This document shows positions 1 to 5,936 of a DNA stretch of 6,631 bases, one piece after another (positions within the stretch are counted from its first letter, which is position 1; each line of letters opens with the position of its first letter). Below the pieces are notes generated by a model. The model did not search any database. It was not told the origin of the DNA and worked only from the letters and a program-made list of their open reading frames with translations. Position numbers and translations under genes: made by a program. The stretch comes from Nitrososphaerales archaeon TH526 (GTDB lineage: Archaea; Thermoproteota; Nitrososphaeria; Nitrososphaerales; Nitrososphaeraceae). The stretch lies in the NCBI GenBank assembly GCA_014523665.1, contig JAATVR010000521.1, positions 1 to 6,631 of the forward strand. Direction: 5' to 3'.

Positions 1-465
1 ACTGCTCTTAATATTAATATCCGCTTTAAATCCTTGTGCACCTGGTCTTGCATCACTTGAGATACCAGTGAAACCCCGAAGATCAACCGTACCCTCAAGG
101 TTTATGGTTATACCATCTAAAGTTATTCCTCTTGCAGTAGCATGGGCAACAATTGTTTGTGTTAAACATGCTCCTAAGGCAGACATACAGCCTTCACATA
201 CTAAGGGTCCTTTTCCTTCTCCTGAGAATTCTGGGGGATAGTCAAATATCATGTTATAACTGTTATTTCTTTGCACAGATTGACTACCAATCTGAAAATC
301 TTTGCATGAAGTTCTAACACAAAATCCATCACCATCTTCTTTCATACCATTCCATTCTGTCTTAACAAAAAATGTTGCTTTTGAAGTATTAGGTTTCTCC
401 TTCAAAGTATTCATTAAATTACCAAGTTGCTGGGTGTTTATTCCATTGAGTTTAGCGCTATTCAT
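1..465 (-). CDS. OsmC family peroxiredoxin-like protein (C-terminus beyond left edge)
   Basis: OsmC/Ohr-family proteins are cytosolic thiol peroxidases that reduce organic hydroperoxides with a Cys pair. The frame is open from an ATG at 465 to the window edge (155 codons), so the C-terminal part with the second family cysteine is missing. The family core is at about residues 88-132: LVCEGCMSALGACLTQT, then a helix ending in ARGITLDG and the strand INLEGTVDLRGF. C100 in the GAC motif is in the place of the conserved first OsmC cysteine. Other cysteines (C49, C54, C90, C93) are extra, so a metal-binding or YhfA-like variant is possible. The frame stays open upstream to a TAA near 578 but offers only a weak TTG at 471, so the ATG is preferred. 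A TATA-like box 29 bases upstream suggests a leaderless or nearly leaderless mRNA. The family call is by motif recognition; the substrate is unknown. Confidence 0.85.
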   Translation of the reverse strand, partial: MNSAKLNGINTQQLGNLMNTLKEKPNTSKATFFVKTEWNGMKEDGDGFCVRTSCKDFQIGSQSVQRNNSYNMIFDYPPEFSGEGKGPLVCEGCMSALGACLTQTIVAHATARGITLDGITINLEGTVDLRGFTGISSDARPGAQGFKADINIKSS

Positions 466-490
466 TAACAAATAAACTATAAATGATGCA

Positions 491-497
491 GAATAAA
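491..497 (-). promoter_or_regulatory. Candidate TATA box of the OsmC-family gene
   Basis: On the minus strand this reads TTTATTC, centred about 29 bases before the ATG at 465. That is the spacing expected of an archaeal TATA box with transcription starting at or just before the start codon. A competing AT-rich element lies further upstream in the duplicated decamer at 531-550, which would give a leader of about 40 bases. Confidence 0.35.
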
Positions 498-530
498 TCT
501 TTTGTTTATAGTTTGGCTTCAGATTATCAT

Positions 531-550
531 ATATAACGCTATATAACGCT
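531..550. repeat. Perfect tandem duplication of a 10-bp unit
   Basis: ATATAACGCT occurs twice head to tail with no gap. Read on the minus strand it gives AGCGTTATAT twice, creating two TATA-like cores upstream of the OsmC-family gene. It may be a promoter duplication or a chance short repeat. Confidence 0.6.
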
Positions 551-760
551 ACTCGTGGTATGCATAATCCCCAGATCAGTTAGCGGAAGGTGGACCTCTA
601 CCTGGCAATATTCTCTGATAGAGGAAGAGCAACCAGGCAAAGTGGTTGCTGTTGATTTTACCCAAGATGGTAATATGTCTGTAGCATAGGGTCCAGTAGA
701 GTGCCAGTAGACCACCAGAGAACAATCAGCTTCCTGAATAGTTTGAGTTTAGGTCAAGAC
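537..760 (+). pseudogene. Unrecognised decayed coding fragment
   Basis: A plus-strand frame is open from 537 to a TAG at 687-689 with no ATG at its start (GTG at 555 is possible). Its second half looks like real protein, for example GRWTSTWQYSLIEEEQ followed by PGKVVAVDFTQDGNMSV. Adding one base near 683 carries the reading into another open frame from 677 (GSSRVPVDHQRTISFL), which then runs into the tail of the oppositely oriented Rieske gene. This looks like a frameshifted relic with lost ends. I do not recognise the family. A 58-codon minus-strand frame also crosses the region, but its translation is less protein-like. Confidence 0.35.
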
Positions 761-761
761 A

Positions 762-1133
762 TTATTCAAACAGATTCTGACCTAGAGATAGTTGAACAGC
801 CATTTGATATGTACGTGTTTGCGAGCGCATGGTCGGAGAATGAGCAGCTAAATAGCGGACTGCCGCCAATATGAAGCGGTACTCCTTAATTTTGTGTTTA
901 TTTTTAGAAGATGACGTATTGTTTATGGTAGAGTATTGTTTAAATGCAGCTTCTATCATTTGAATCAAATGAAAGCTGCGATCCTCTCGCAACAAAAGCC
1001 TTCCAATCAAATCCATAAAAAGGTTGTGCCTTTTTTGTTCTAGATGCGATTCATGGCTGCTGCTGTTACTCATAGAGGAATAACCGTAGTAATCGGCAAC
1101 TAACTGTGCTACTGCATCTACTTGTTGTTGCAT
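762..1133 (-). CDS. C-terminal part of the split Rieske-domain protein
   Basis: This 123-codon frame starts at an ATG inside the end of the larger Rieske ORF (16-base overlap). It looks like the missing C-terminus of that protein rather than an independent gene. It contains LLLREDRSFHLIQMIEAAF and, near the end, RYLAAHSPT followed by a Q-T-rich helix and the terminal GQNLFE; I recall this ending from long Rieske-domain proteins. The frame is also open upstream of its ATG, reading KKLSTLLDMQQQVDA from the A7 run onwards, which continues the helical domain naturally. Expression would need a -1 frameshift at the A7 run, or reinitiation/coupled translation at the overlapping ATG. If the A7 run is an assembly error, 762-2791 is simply one gene of about 676 codons. 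Confidence 0.7.
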   Translation of the reverse strand: MQQQVDAVAQLVADYYGYSSMSNSSSHESHLEQKRHNLFMDLIGRLLLREDRSFHLIQMIEAAFKQYSTINNTSSSKNKHKIKEYRFILAAVRYLAAHSPTMRSQTRTYQMAVQLSLGQNLFE

Positions 1134-2791
1134 ATCAAGTAATGTTGATAGTTTTTTTCTATTGTATTTTGTTTCTCAATATTATTGACAGTACCAGAAT
1201 TACTATTCGGATTAGGTATAGGAGCTGGTGGTATGTTAAGAAATCTATTTAGATATACTCGCATTGCAGCGTCAAAAATGCCTCTTGTTAGTTCATGGGG
1301 CTGAATATTAGCAAGGTATTGAGATTGGGATTCATGACTCATAGATGTAGAAATACGTCTCAGACATTGATGTACAGCGTTGGCAAACGTAAAGGTATGA
1401 AGAGCAGCATCCCAATCTGTAAATTCATTGCGTGTGTTAAACTGAGCTATTCTGAGAGCAGCTGCATATGCAACCCTCTCTGCCAGCTCCTCTCCAGACA
1501 TCCCCTGTCTTAAAGCATCAAGTAAAGTATTAACTATAAACGGAGGATCATCTCCTAAGAGAACATCAATGAGGTCGTTATCATTTTTATTTGCGCTCTT
1601 CTTATTTGTATGCTTTAACCTAGCTATTTTTTCTTCTTTTTCTCTTTTTGCTCTGCCTTCTTCTAAAATATTGGGCAGCTCTTTGAATGCGTTCTCAAGT
1701 ATAGCAACTAAATCTATGGGATAACGCCATGAGCTAGACTCTTCCATCCGCTCTGCATCAGCATATCCTGGGACAAGGCTACTTAAGACTGACGTAACTA
1801 ATTCTCTATCATTCCAACCAACGAGATCAAGCGCTTCTAATGATTTATTGGTAAAATCCAAAGTATGCCCTCCACCTATGAATCTGTGATCTGTAGCTGC
1901 TGCAAAAAGTATATCGGCTAGCTGCACTGCATCTGCTTCTGCATGGATTGCTGTTACTAGACATCGTTCTGCAGCTGTTGCATTCCTGGATTCTACAAAC
2001 TGACGAAACCATCTCTTAAGAGTCGATAAGTCAGGCCAGGGTTTGGGTAAAGGAGTAATTGTGAATCTAGGGGGCATAGAAGCACAATCCTGCGCAACTG
2101 CAGAAAGACCATGATAGAGAGCATGTAGCTTATCATTTTTGTCAAGACATAGCGTTGCAATATTCATCATACAAGTATGGATTGTTAATCCAACTCCCCA
2201 TCCAGATTGTTTGTACTTCGTTCCAAATTCCAAACCTTTTCTAAAGGAGTATTCTAAACTATCATAGACTACATTATCTTTCATTGAAGATTTGGAGAAA
2301 TCCTGATATGATGGCAGCAGGGACAGTCCAATTATTGCCTTTGCTATTATTAATGAAATATTTCGTTTCAGACCGATATCTAGCATTATTTCATTATTGG
2401 TGGCGGTAGTGGAAGTGGACACAGCAGCAGAAGCTGTTCCCGTAGATGATTCATCTTCAATTGAGCCTGGTATACCTATCCAAATCTCGCGATTATTTCG
2501 AATTTGTAGTGGGTACGATTCTACATCCCCAGCCCACTGATCAAATGTTCCTCCATTATGAAGATCAAATCGTGCATGATGCCAATGACATGTAAGGATA
2601 CCGTCTTTAAGGGTACCTTGGCTTAGGGGAAAGCCCATATGAGGGCATCTATTGTCCAGAGCATAAACCTTAGAATTGTACGAAAAAAGTGCAACAGGAT
2701 GCTTCTTGACTGACAATGAGAGAAACTTACCTTCAGCTTCTACATCTTTAACGTCAGCTGCATATACAAAATTATAACCATGGTTGGACAT
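1118..2791 (-). CDS. Rieske [2Fe-2S] domain protein with long helical C-terminal region
   Basis: Residues 5-108 form a Rieske domain that binds a [2Fe-2S] cluster with two Cys and two His: C49-P-H51, then C68-H-W-H71, a C-x-H-x16-C-x2-H arrangement typical of the family. A Ser/Thr-rich linker follows at about 110-133. Residues 134-547 are largely helical, with scattered His (HALYHGLSAVAQD near 225, DHRFIGGGHTLDF near 303) and a charged Lys/Glu helix near 385-400. No signal peptide or obvious transmembrane anchor is seen, so a soluble cytosolic electron-transfer or oxygenase-like role is likely, but substrate and partner are unknown. The C-terminal part resembles no oxygenase catalytic domain that I can identify. 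The frame ends early after a run of seven A's: the last ten residues (548-557) read as out-of-frame sequence, and the true C-terminus continues in the overlapping frame ending at 762. ATG 2791 is favoured; an internal ATG at 2781 would remove only the first residues. Only a poor AT-rich element (AATAATTATGG near 2820) sits at TATA distance. Confidence 0.88.
   Translation of the reverse strand: MSNHGYNFVYAADVKDVEAEGKFLSLSVKKHPVALFSYNSKVYALDNRCPHMGFPLSQGTLKDGILTCHWHHARFDLHNGGTFDQWAGDVESYPLQIRNNREIWIGIPGSIEDESSTGTASAAVSTSTTATNNEIMLDIGLKRNISLIIAKAIIGLSLLPSYQDFSKSSMKDNVVYDSLEYSFRKGLEFGTKYKQSGWGVGLTIHTCMMNIATLCLDKNDKLHALYHGLSAVAQDCASMPPRFTITPLPKPWPDLSTLKRWFRQFVESRNATAAERCLVTAIHAEADAVQLADILFAAATDHRFIGGGHTLDFTNKSLEALDLVGWNDRELVTSVLSSLVPGYADAERMEESSSWRYPIDLVAILENAFKELPNILEEGRAKREKEEKIARLKHTNKKSANKNDNDLIDVLLGDDPPFIVNTLLDALRQGMSGEELAERVAYAAALRIAQFNTRNEFTDWDAALHTFTFANAVHQCLRRISTSMSHESQSQYLANIQPHELTRGIFDAAMRVYLNRFLNIPPAPIPNPNSNSGTVNNIEKQNTIEKNYQHYLICNNK
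1133..1159 (-). other. A7 frame-break site with canonical -1 slippery heptamer and small inverted repeat
   Basis: On the minus strand the Rieske frame reads GAA AAA AAC, so A AAA AAC lies in the register of the classic X XXY YYZ -1 slippery heptamer (A7 at 1152-1158). Slipping back one base moves reading exactly into the downstream 123-codon frame. Immediately after the heptamer comes a perfect 6-bp inverted repeat, TATCAA and TTGATA (1133-1150), with a 6-base loop. It is AT-only apart from one C-G pair and has no spacer, so it is a poor stimulator of slippage. Addition of one A has the same effect, so an under-called homopolymer or a real contraction mutation would look identical. Confidence 0.6.
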
Positions 2792-3094
2792 TGTCTAAGT
2801 TAGATCATATGTCTTACCATAATTATTCTTATGTGAAGTTACAATTGATTCTAATCTAGAAAATGGAACCAATGTAAGCCCTGTTATACTTAAGCCATCG
2901 TTCTTTCGAAACCCAAAGCAGATGGAAAGGTGCACTTAGATGGCCATGTATGAGCAGAAAGGCAATACTTTCCAGTTACTACATATAATTCTATTAATTA
3001 ACTCGTGTGCCACGAAAGACAAAGATCCATGAGAGATAAGTCCTGCTAAAGGTAGAAGGTGTAATTATACAATAAGATGCGTAGCAGAACCAAC
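2792..3094. other. Intergenic stretch without a recognisable gene
   Basis: About 300 bases upstream of the Rieske gene. Only short stop-interrupted frames are present. The longest with an ATG is a 32-codon plus-strand frame starting at 2940, and a parallel frame around 2907-2995 is broken by a TGA. None resembles a known protein. It presumably contains the Rieske promoter, but no strong TATA box can be assigned. Confidence 0.5.
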
Positions 3095-3511
3095 CTAAAT
3101 GAATGACCTGCTCAATCTAGTGTCTAGCCAATTTCCTCTATCTAGAATTTCTTCATCATAAGAAGACCTATCTTTTTGTATTCTGCTACGCCTTCCTTCG
3201 ATTTGGTGTAATCTTGGACTAAATTATTTTATCTCTGACTCTAATCATTTGCTTATAGGCTGATATAGGTATTTGGTATTCAATAATATTAGGTAGGTAT
3301 CACAATTACTTGAAGAAGAAGAATAAGGACGAGGAAAATGAGAACGATATAATAAATTGTCTGGGTCAGAATGATAATCCATCAGAATTAATTTTTGAAA
3401 CGATAATAGAAGACAGAGGTGCTGTTTCAAGATTCTCTGATAATATAATTTGATAGCAGCAGAGGAGATGAATATGTAAAGTATGACCCCCAGAAGAAAG
3501 AATGAAGGCAA
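3095..3511 (-). pseudogene. Possible degenerate coding region, unrecognised
   Basis: Three minus-strand open stretches in different frames can be chained. One at 3245-3511 reads MDYHSDPDNLLYRSHFPRP in its middle. The next, near 3243-3296, reads NIIEYQIPISAYKQMIRVRD. The last, 3095-3223, has 42 codons without a start and reads DEEILDRGNWLDTRLSRSF near its end before a TAG. One missing base near 3287 joins the first two; the second join near 3224 needs one extra or two missing bases. The composition is hydrophilic and protein-like, but no family is recognised. The opposite strand is also open at 3257-3452 (KKKNKDEENEN), so even the strand is uncertain. Confidence 0.25.
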
Positions 3512-3711
3512 ATAGAGTTTTGATATTCAAAGAAAAATTGGAAGAATATCATAATTTTATCAAATCAAAGTTATCAAATTCTGAACAAAGTTGATATTTC
3601 TAAGTATCGTGTCGATGCATCCAGAGAATAAATAAATGGATGTGTGGGGCACCACACTCACTAACTACGAATGGAACTATTGGGGAACCCTCAGAGGAAG
3701 AAGAGGGATAG
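3487..3711 (+). pseudogene. Possible broken small coding region, unrecognised
   Basis: A 30-codon frame with ATG 3502 (MKANRVLIFKEKLEEYHNF) ends at a TGA at 3592. Skipping one A at about 3587 continues as VDISKYRVDASRE, and one missing base near 3628 continues as NKWMCGAPHSLTTNG and an acidic tail ending EEEEG at a TAG (3709-3711). The first and last pieces are in the same frame, so two compensating indels would explain the break. The first piece is predicted helical and charged. No family is recognised, and chaining pieces always risks over-reading. Confidence 0.25.
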
Positions 3712-3792
3712 CTATTTTTATATCTACATACTTTTGAATTTGAATTGCTACTCTTTTTTCTCGGATAGAGAAAGGCTCACAGAATTTAGTTA

Positions 3793-3975
3793 TTGTTTGT
3801 GATTCCATATACAATAGCCAAGCTGGTAGCAAATCTCGTACTTAAGAGAGCCGATACTGGCAGACCCGAGTGGAGGTACCGTGCAGGTGAGGATGTCAAG
3901 AAATTGTTTGAAGGAAGGACTAAAATAGATAATTCTGAATTTGAGCAACTTATTTCCGAACTACTACAGAACTAA
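3793..3975 (+). CDS. Small hypothetical protein, possibly 5'-truncated
   Basis: A 60-codon frame with good protein character: VIPYTIAKLVANLVLKRAD, then GRPEWRYRAGEDVKKLFEG, and an acidic helical tail ending ISELLQN. No ATG is available; a TAG lies just two codons before the TTG at 3793, and GTG at 3799 is the other start. The lack of a good start and a mid-helix beginning suggest the C-terminal remnant of a longer helical protein, although a genuine small protein is possible. A TTTTATA element near 3717-3723 could be a promoter with a leader of some 45 bases. The function is unknown. The acidic, charged composition argues for a soluble protein. Confidence 0.4.
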   Translation: MFVIPYTIAKLVANLVLKRADTGRPEWRYRAGEDVKKLFEGRTKIDNSEFEQLISELLQN

Positions 3976-4030
3976 AAAGAATATTCTCAGATTATTTATG
4001 TTTCATAATGTGTCTAGAATAAATTGAACC

Positions 4031-4037
4031 TTTAAAA
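4031..4037 (+). promoter_or_regulatory. Candidate TATA box for the 4062-4277 ORF
   Basis: TTTAAAA is preceded by the purine-containing GAACC, a weak BRE-like context. Its centre lies 28 bases before the ATG at 4062, which fits leaderless archaeal transcription beginning at that ATG. Confidence 0.35.
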
Positions 4038-4061
4038 TGTTTGTCGAGCTCGTATGTACTG

Positions 4062-4277
4062 ATGACGAGAAGTTTCAACGAATGGTGGAATGCTATCCCG
4101 TCTGACTTAAAAGAGAAAACTCATGAAGGCGATGAAGGAAACAAACAATCACTTAACCAACTTAATCATATTCTGTTGCATCTAGATTTGGTGGGCAGAC
4201 GCGATGCAAAACCATCTTACGAAGAACTCGGGAACTGGCTGCATAGCGGTCAGGTAGATGTTGTCAGAGTGGAGTAA
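4062..4277 (+). CDS. Small hypothetical protein
   Basis: A 71-codon protein beginning MTRSFNEWWNAIPSDLKEK, with a hydrophilic middle and the tail ELGNWLHSGQVDVVRVE. It is predicted soluble and mostly helical, with no Cys pairs, signal peptide or membrane segment, and I do not recognise a family. The same frame opens earlier at a TTG (4041), but the ATG at 4062 is preferred because a TATA-like box sits 28 bases before it. A competing frame from an ATG at 4037 runs only 22 codons before a TGA. The frame stays open again after its TAA at 4275, for a further 78 codons without a start. Confidence 0.45.
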   Translation: MTRSFNEWWNAIPSDLKEKTHEGDEGNKQSLNQLNHILLHLDLVGRRDAKPSYEELGNWLHSGQVDVVRVE

Positions 4278-4514
4278 ATAACAACAATAGTAAACTACCT
4301 AATAAAAGAAGACAAGGTAAATAAAGTTGGATACCGAAGAGTTGATTATAAAACAGTATTCTTTATTTATTTAGTTGTATATTTAACTGCTGGATTACCG
4401 ATATTTGCCTTGAATAATCCCTCGGCAGCGGACGCGATAATTAGAACTACTGCGAAATCTTCGTCTATTGGTACTCATAATATCACTTGTATAGTCTATA
4501 AAAGTTTTTTGTAG
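4278..4514 (+). other. Start-less open frame with signal-peptide-like segment
   Basis: Directly after the TAA of the preceding ORF, the same frame is open for 78 codons to a TAG at 4512. It reads NYLIKEDKVNKVGYRRVDYK, a basic segment, followed by the hydrophobic stretch TVFFIYLVVYLTAGLPIFAL and then NNPSAADA. This is the layout of an N-terminal signal peptide or membrane anchor with a plausible AxA cleavage site. No ATG or GTG precedes the hydrophobic part, and the exported portion would be only about 25 residues, so this looks like the broken N-terminus of an exported protein. The in-frame placement after the upstream ORF could instead mean a nonsense mutation in a longer protein. Confidence 0.3.
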
Positions 4515-4520
4515 TTATTA

Positions 4521-4865
4521 ATGGTATACTTATGCCTATGCTTGTGTATGTATCAAGTTAAAGATGCTACCGCATATCAACGAGCTAAACTTGGAGATAT
4601 ATCATAATGCGGGCTAGGGTAAAAGCTCCTGCAGGAGAAAGGCATAGTCCTATGAGTTAGCGCAAGGCATGGCAGTCACTACCGGTTTGCAGGATGACAG
4701 TTACACTGGCAACTAGAAGAACTAGGACCAGAGCATTGAGAGTGTCTCATTGTTAAGCATGCTAGTGATAATTCCATATTTTTCCCCTTGATATCAGGTG
4801 GCGCAATGAACTATGCAAATTCCAGGTATGCAAATTCTAATATTGTATTATTTGACAATTTCTAA
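4521..4865 (+). pseudogene. Stop-interrupted frame, possible gene relic
   Basis: In one plus-strand frame, protein-like pieces alternate with stop codons. First is an ATG at 4521 leading to YQVKDATAYQRAKLGDIS and a TAA at 4605. Later pieces include QLHWQLEELGPEH, then a TGA, then ECLIVKHASDNSIFFPLISG continuing to a TAA at 4863. The last part carries a duplicated Tyr-Ala-Asn-Ser unit. No family can be named. Five or more in-frame stops make this non-functional if it was ever a gene; part of the apparent continuity may be chance. Confidence 0.2.
4812..4837 (+). repeat. Short direct repeat, period 15 bp
   Basis: TATGCAAATTC occurs at 4812-4822 and 4827-4837. The 15-base period keeps the reading frame, encoding Tyr-Ala-Asn-Ser twice in the relic described there. 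It is too small to infer function. Confidence 0.5.
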
Positions 4866-4969
4866 AAGTTATAACTTATCAAAAAAATATGTGAACTATT
4901 TACTTATTCTGATTTTTAGGAAACTTTTAAAGTAAGTTCATATTTATTATCAATGAATCCGTTTATTGA

Positions 4970-4981
4970 AGTGATATCACT
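4970..4981. promoter_or_regulatory. Perfect 12-bp palindrome upstream of the ferritin relic
   Basis: AGTGATATCACT is perfectly self-complementary and lies about 75 bases before the recognisable ferritin sequence. Metal-responsive repressors of the DtxR/MDR type bind palindromes near iron-storage genes, so an operator is conceivable. The motif does not match a consensus I can cite, and 12-bp palindromes occur by chance. Confidence 0.2.
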
Positions 4982-5055
4982 ACGGAAACCACTGGCCCCA
5001 TATGGATTTCTGGTTCCTAGTCGTCGACCCTTGAATGGGATGGTTTGTATCCGAT

Positions 5056-5318
5056 GACATGACTGTTACTAACCCCATCAACGATTTAGTAAAGATTGCT
5101 GAAAAAAAGACCGTGCAACATACTTATTCTTACAATGGTTTGTAAGCGAACAAGTAGAGGAAGAGATCCTATTTCGATCAATTCTTCAAAAATTTGAGAT
5201 ATTTGGAAGAGAGAAACTGGCGGTATATCAAATTGATCAATCCCTGGCATCAATTAGATCTTGGCCAAGAAGCAGATCTCTCGTTGATCTTACTTTTTGT
5301 TTGAAATATTTAGATTAA
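5056..5318 (+). pseudogene. Ferritin, C-terminal half, frameshifted
   Basis: Ferritins form 24-subunit cages that oxidise Fe(II) and store iron. Two frames give a clear ferritin C-terminal half: DMTVTNPINDLVKIAEK from 5056, then from 5109 DRATYLFLQWFVSEQVEEE and on to FGREKLAVYQIDQSLASIR. FLQWFVSEQVEEE is the helix-D signature and keeps the Glu-Gln-Glu set that contributes to the ferroxidase site. The two parts are separated by a run of seven A's (5102-5108), and one added A restores the frame as AEKKDRATY. Upstream, LEWDG (about 5031-5045) resembles the loop before helix C but in another frame, and no N-terminal half (helices A-B with the first Glu/His ligands) is recognisable before it. The tail after SLASIR is longer than expected and unlike ferritin, ending at a TAA inside the convergent zinc-ribbon relic. 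Assigned as a truncated pseudogene. Confidence 0.75.
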
Positions 5319-5562
5319 TCCGTGCATAGCCATAATTTCTATATCAATCGAACCATTGAGCATACGCTGCTTTGGTTCTACTTCATCTCTTTCTTTGATG
5401 ATATTAGCGGAAGTGGTAAATTTGGCTACTCTTGAACTATTCCAAGCACAGTCTTACATTGCTTACAAGAAACTAAATAGCAGTAGCATTGGGAAGCTTT
5501 AATTCTTCTGTATCATAGCCGCCAGATTTAATATCTGCTCCACATTTTGTACATTTTGCCAT
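5310..5562 (-). pseudogene. Small zinc-ribbon protein with two frame breaks
   Basis: From ATG 5562 the minus strand reads MAKCTKCGADIKSGGYDTEE, a zinc-ribbon knuckle with C4-x2-C7, and then stops at a TAG (5473-5475). A neighbouring frame supplies the matching second knuckle YLVSCKQCKTVLGIV (C-x2-C), and a third frame from about 5437 supplies a coherent tail, SRVAKFTTSANIIKERDEVE through MAMHGLI, ending at a TAA (5310-5312). One added base near 5480 and one near 5438 would restore a single protein of about 83 residues. Small zinc ribbons of this kind often bind nucleic acid or proteins; the role here is unknown. The 3' end overlaps the convergent ferritin relic by 9 bases. Either a decayed gene or a gene damaged by two base-calling deletions. 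Confidence 0.6.
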
Positions 5563-5646
5563 TCTATATATGAATCAAGAATCGCAATATCAATCTTTTT
5601 GTGTTTGACTTGAGGATTCTTTAACACGCCAACTCATTCTTCAGAT

Positions 5647-5835
5647 ATGCTGAAATTATTGATTATTATTATGGTAACACATATCACTCCATGAGATAAG
5701 TCACGAGATGATGAAGAACTGGCTAATGCTGACGAATACCTGGATATAACTAGAACTCCCAAGAGTGTTTGTACGAAGAATTTAAGAGCAAGACGGCTTA
5801 TTTGTCGGGTCAGCGACTTTAAAATTACCAATTAG
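5647..5835 (+). pseudogene. Unrecognised small coding relic with in-frame stop
   Basis: One plus-strand frame runs from ATG 5647 (MLKLLIIIMVTHITP) to a TGA at 5692-5694 and is then open for 46 codons to a TAG at 5833, reading DKSRDDEELANADEYLDITR, then PKSVCTKNLRARRLICRVSD. The second part has no start codon but is convincingly protein-like: acidic first, then basic. An alternative first part in another frame, RYAEIIDYYYGNTYHSM, joins if one base is dropped near 5694. A 65-codon minus-strand frame over the same bases is a low-complexity Ser/Ile shadow. No family is recognised. Confidence 0.3.
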
Positions 5836-5901
5836 CCGTACTTATCTTATGAGGAATAAGTCGAATTAACCTTAGTTTTTTATATAATTGTATATGCCGT
5901 A

Positions 5902-5908
5902 TTTATAA
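5902..5908 (+). promoter_or_regulatory. Candidate TATA box of the small zinc-finger gene pair
   Basis: TTTATAA is centred 32 bases before the GTG at 5937. This would place transcription start a few bases before the start codon, giving a very short leader. Confidence 0.4.
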
Positions 5909-5936
5909 GAACTCGCACACAATATAACATCAGGAA

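Noticed and set aside
1295..1513. 72-codon plus-strand frame inside the Rieske gene
   Set aside because: It lies fully antisense to a well-supported coding region and its translation has no domain features.
3671..3802. 43-codon plus-strand frame starting MELLGNPQRKKRDSY
   Set aside because: It overlaps two other candidate frames, is rich in Tyr/Leu from AT-rich sequence, and has no supporting feature.
4600..4720. GC-richer, tRNA-like patch
   Set aside because: No acceptor stem, no TTCGA-type T-loop and no consistent cloverleaf could be drawn.
4278..4865. Stop-codon reassignment or readthrough to explain protein-like pieces in one frame
   Set aside because: TAA, TAG and TGA all interrupt the frame, and intact genes in the window use all three as normal stops, so decay or chance is simpler.
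5634..5831. 65-codon minus-strand frame
   Set aside because: It is rich in Ser and Ile from simple-sequence antisense codons; the opposite strand reads as a more natural acidic/basic protein sequence.
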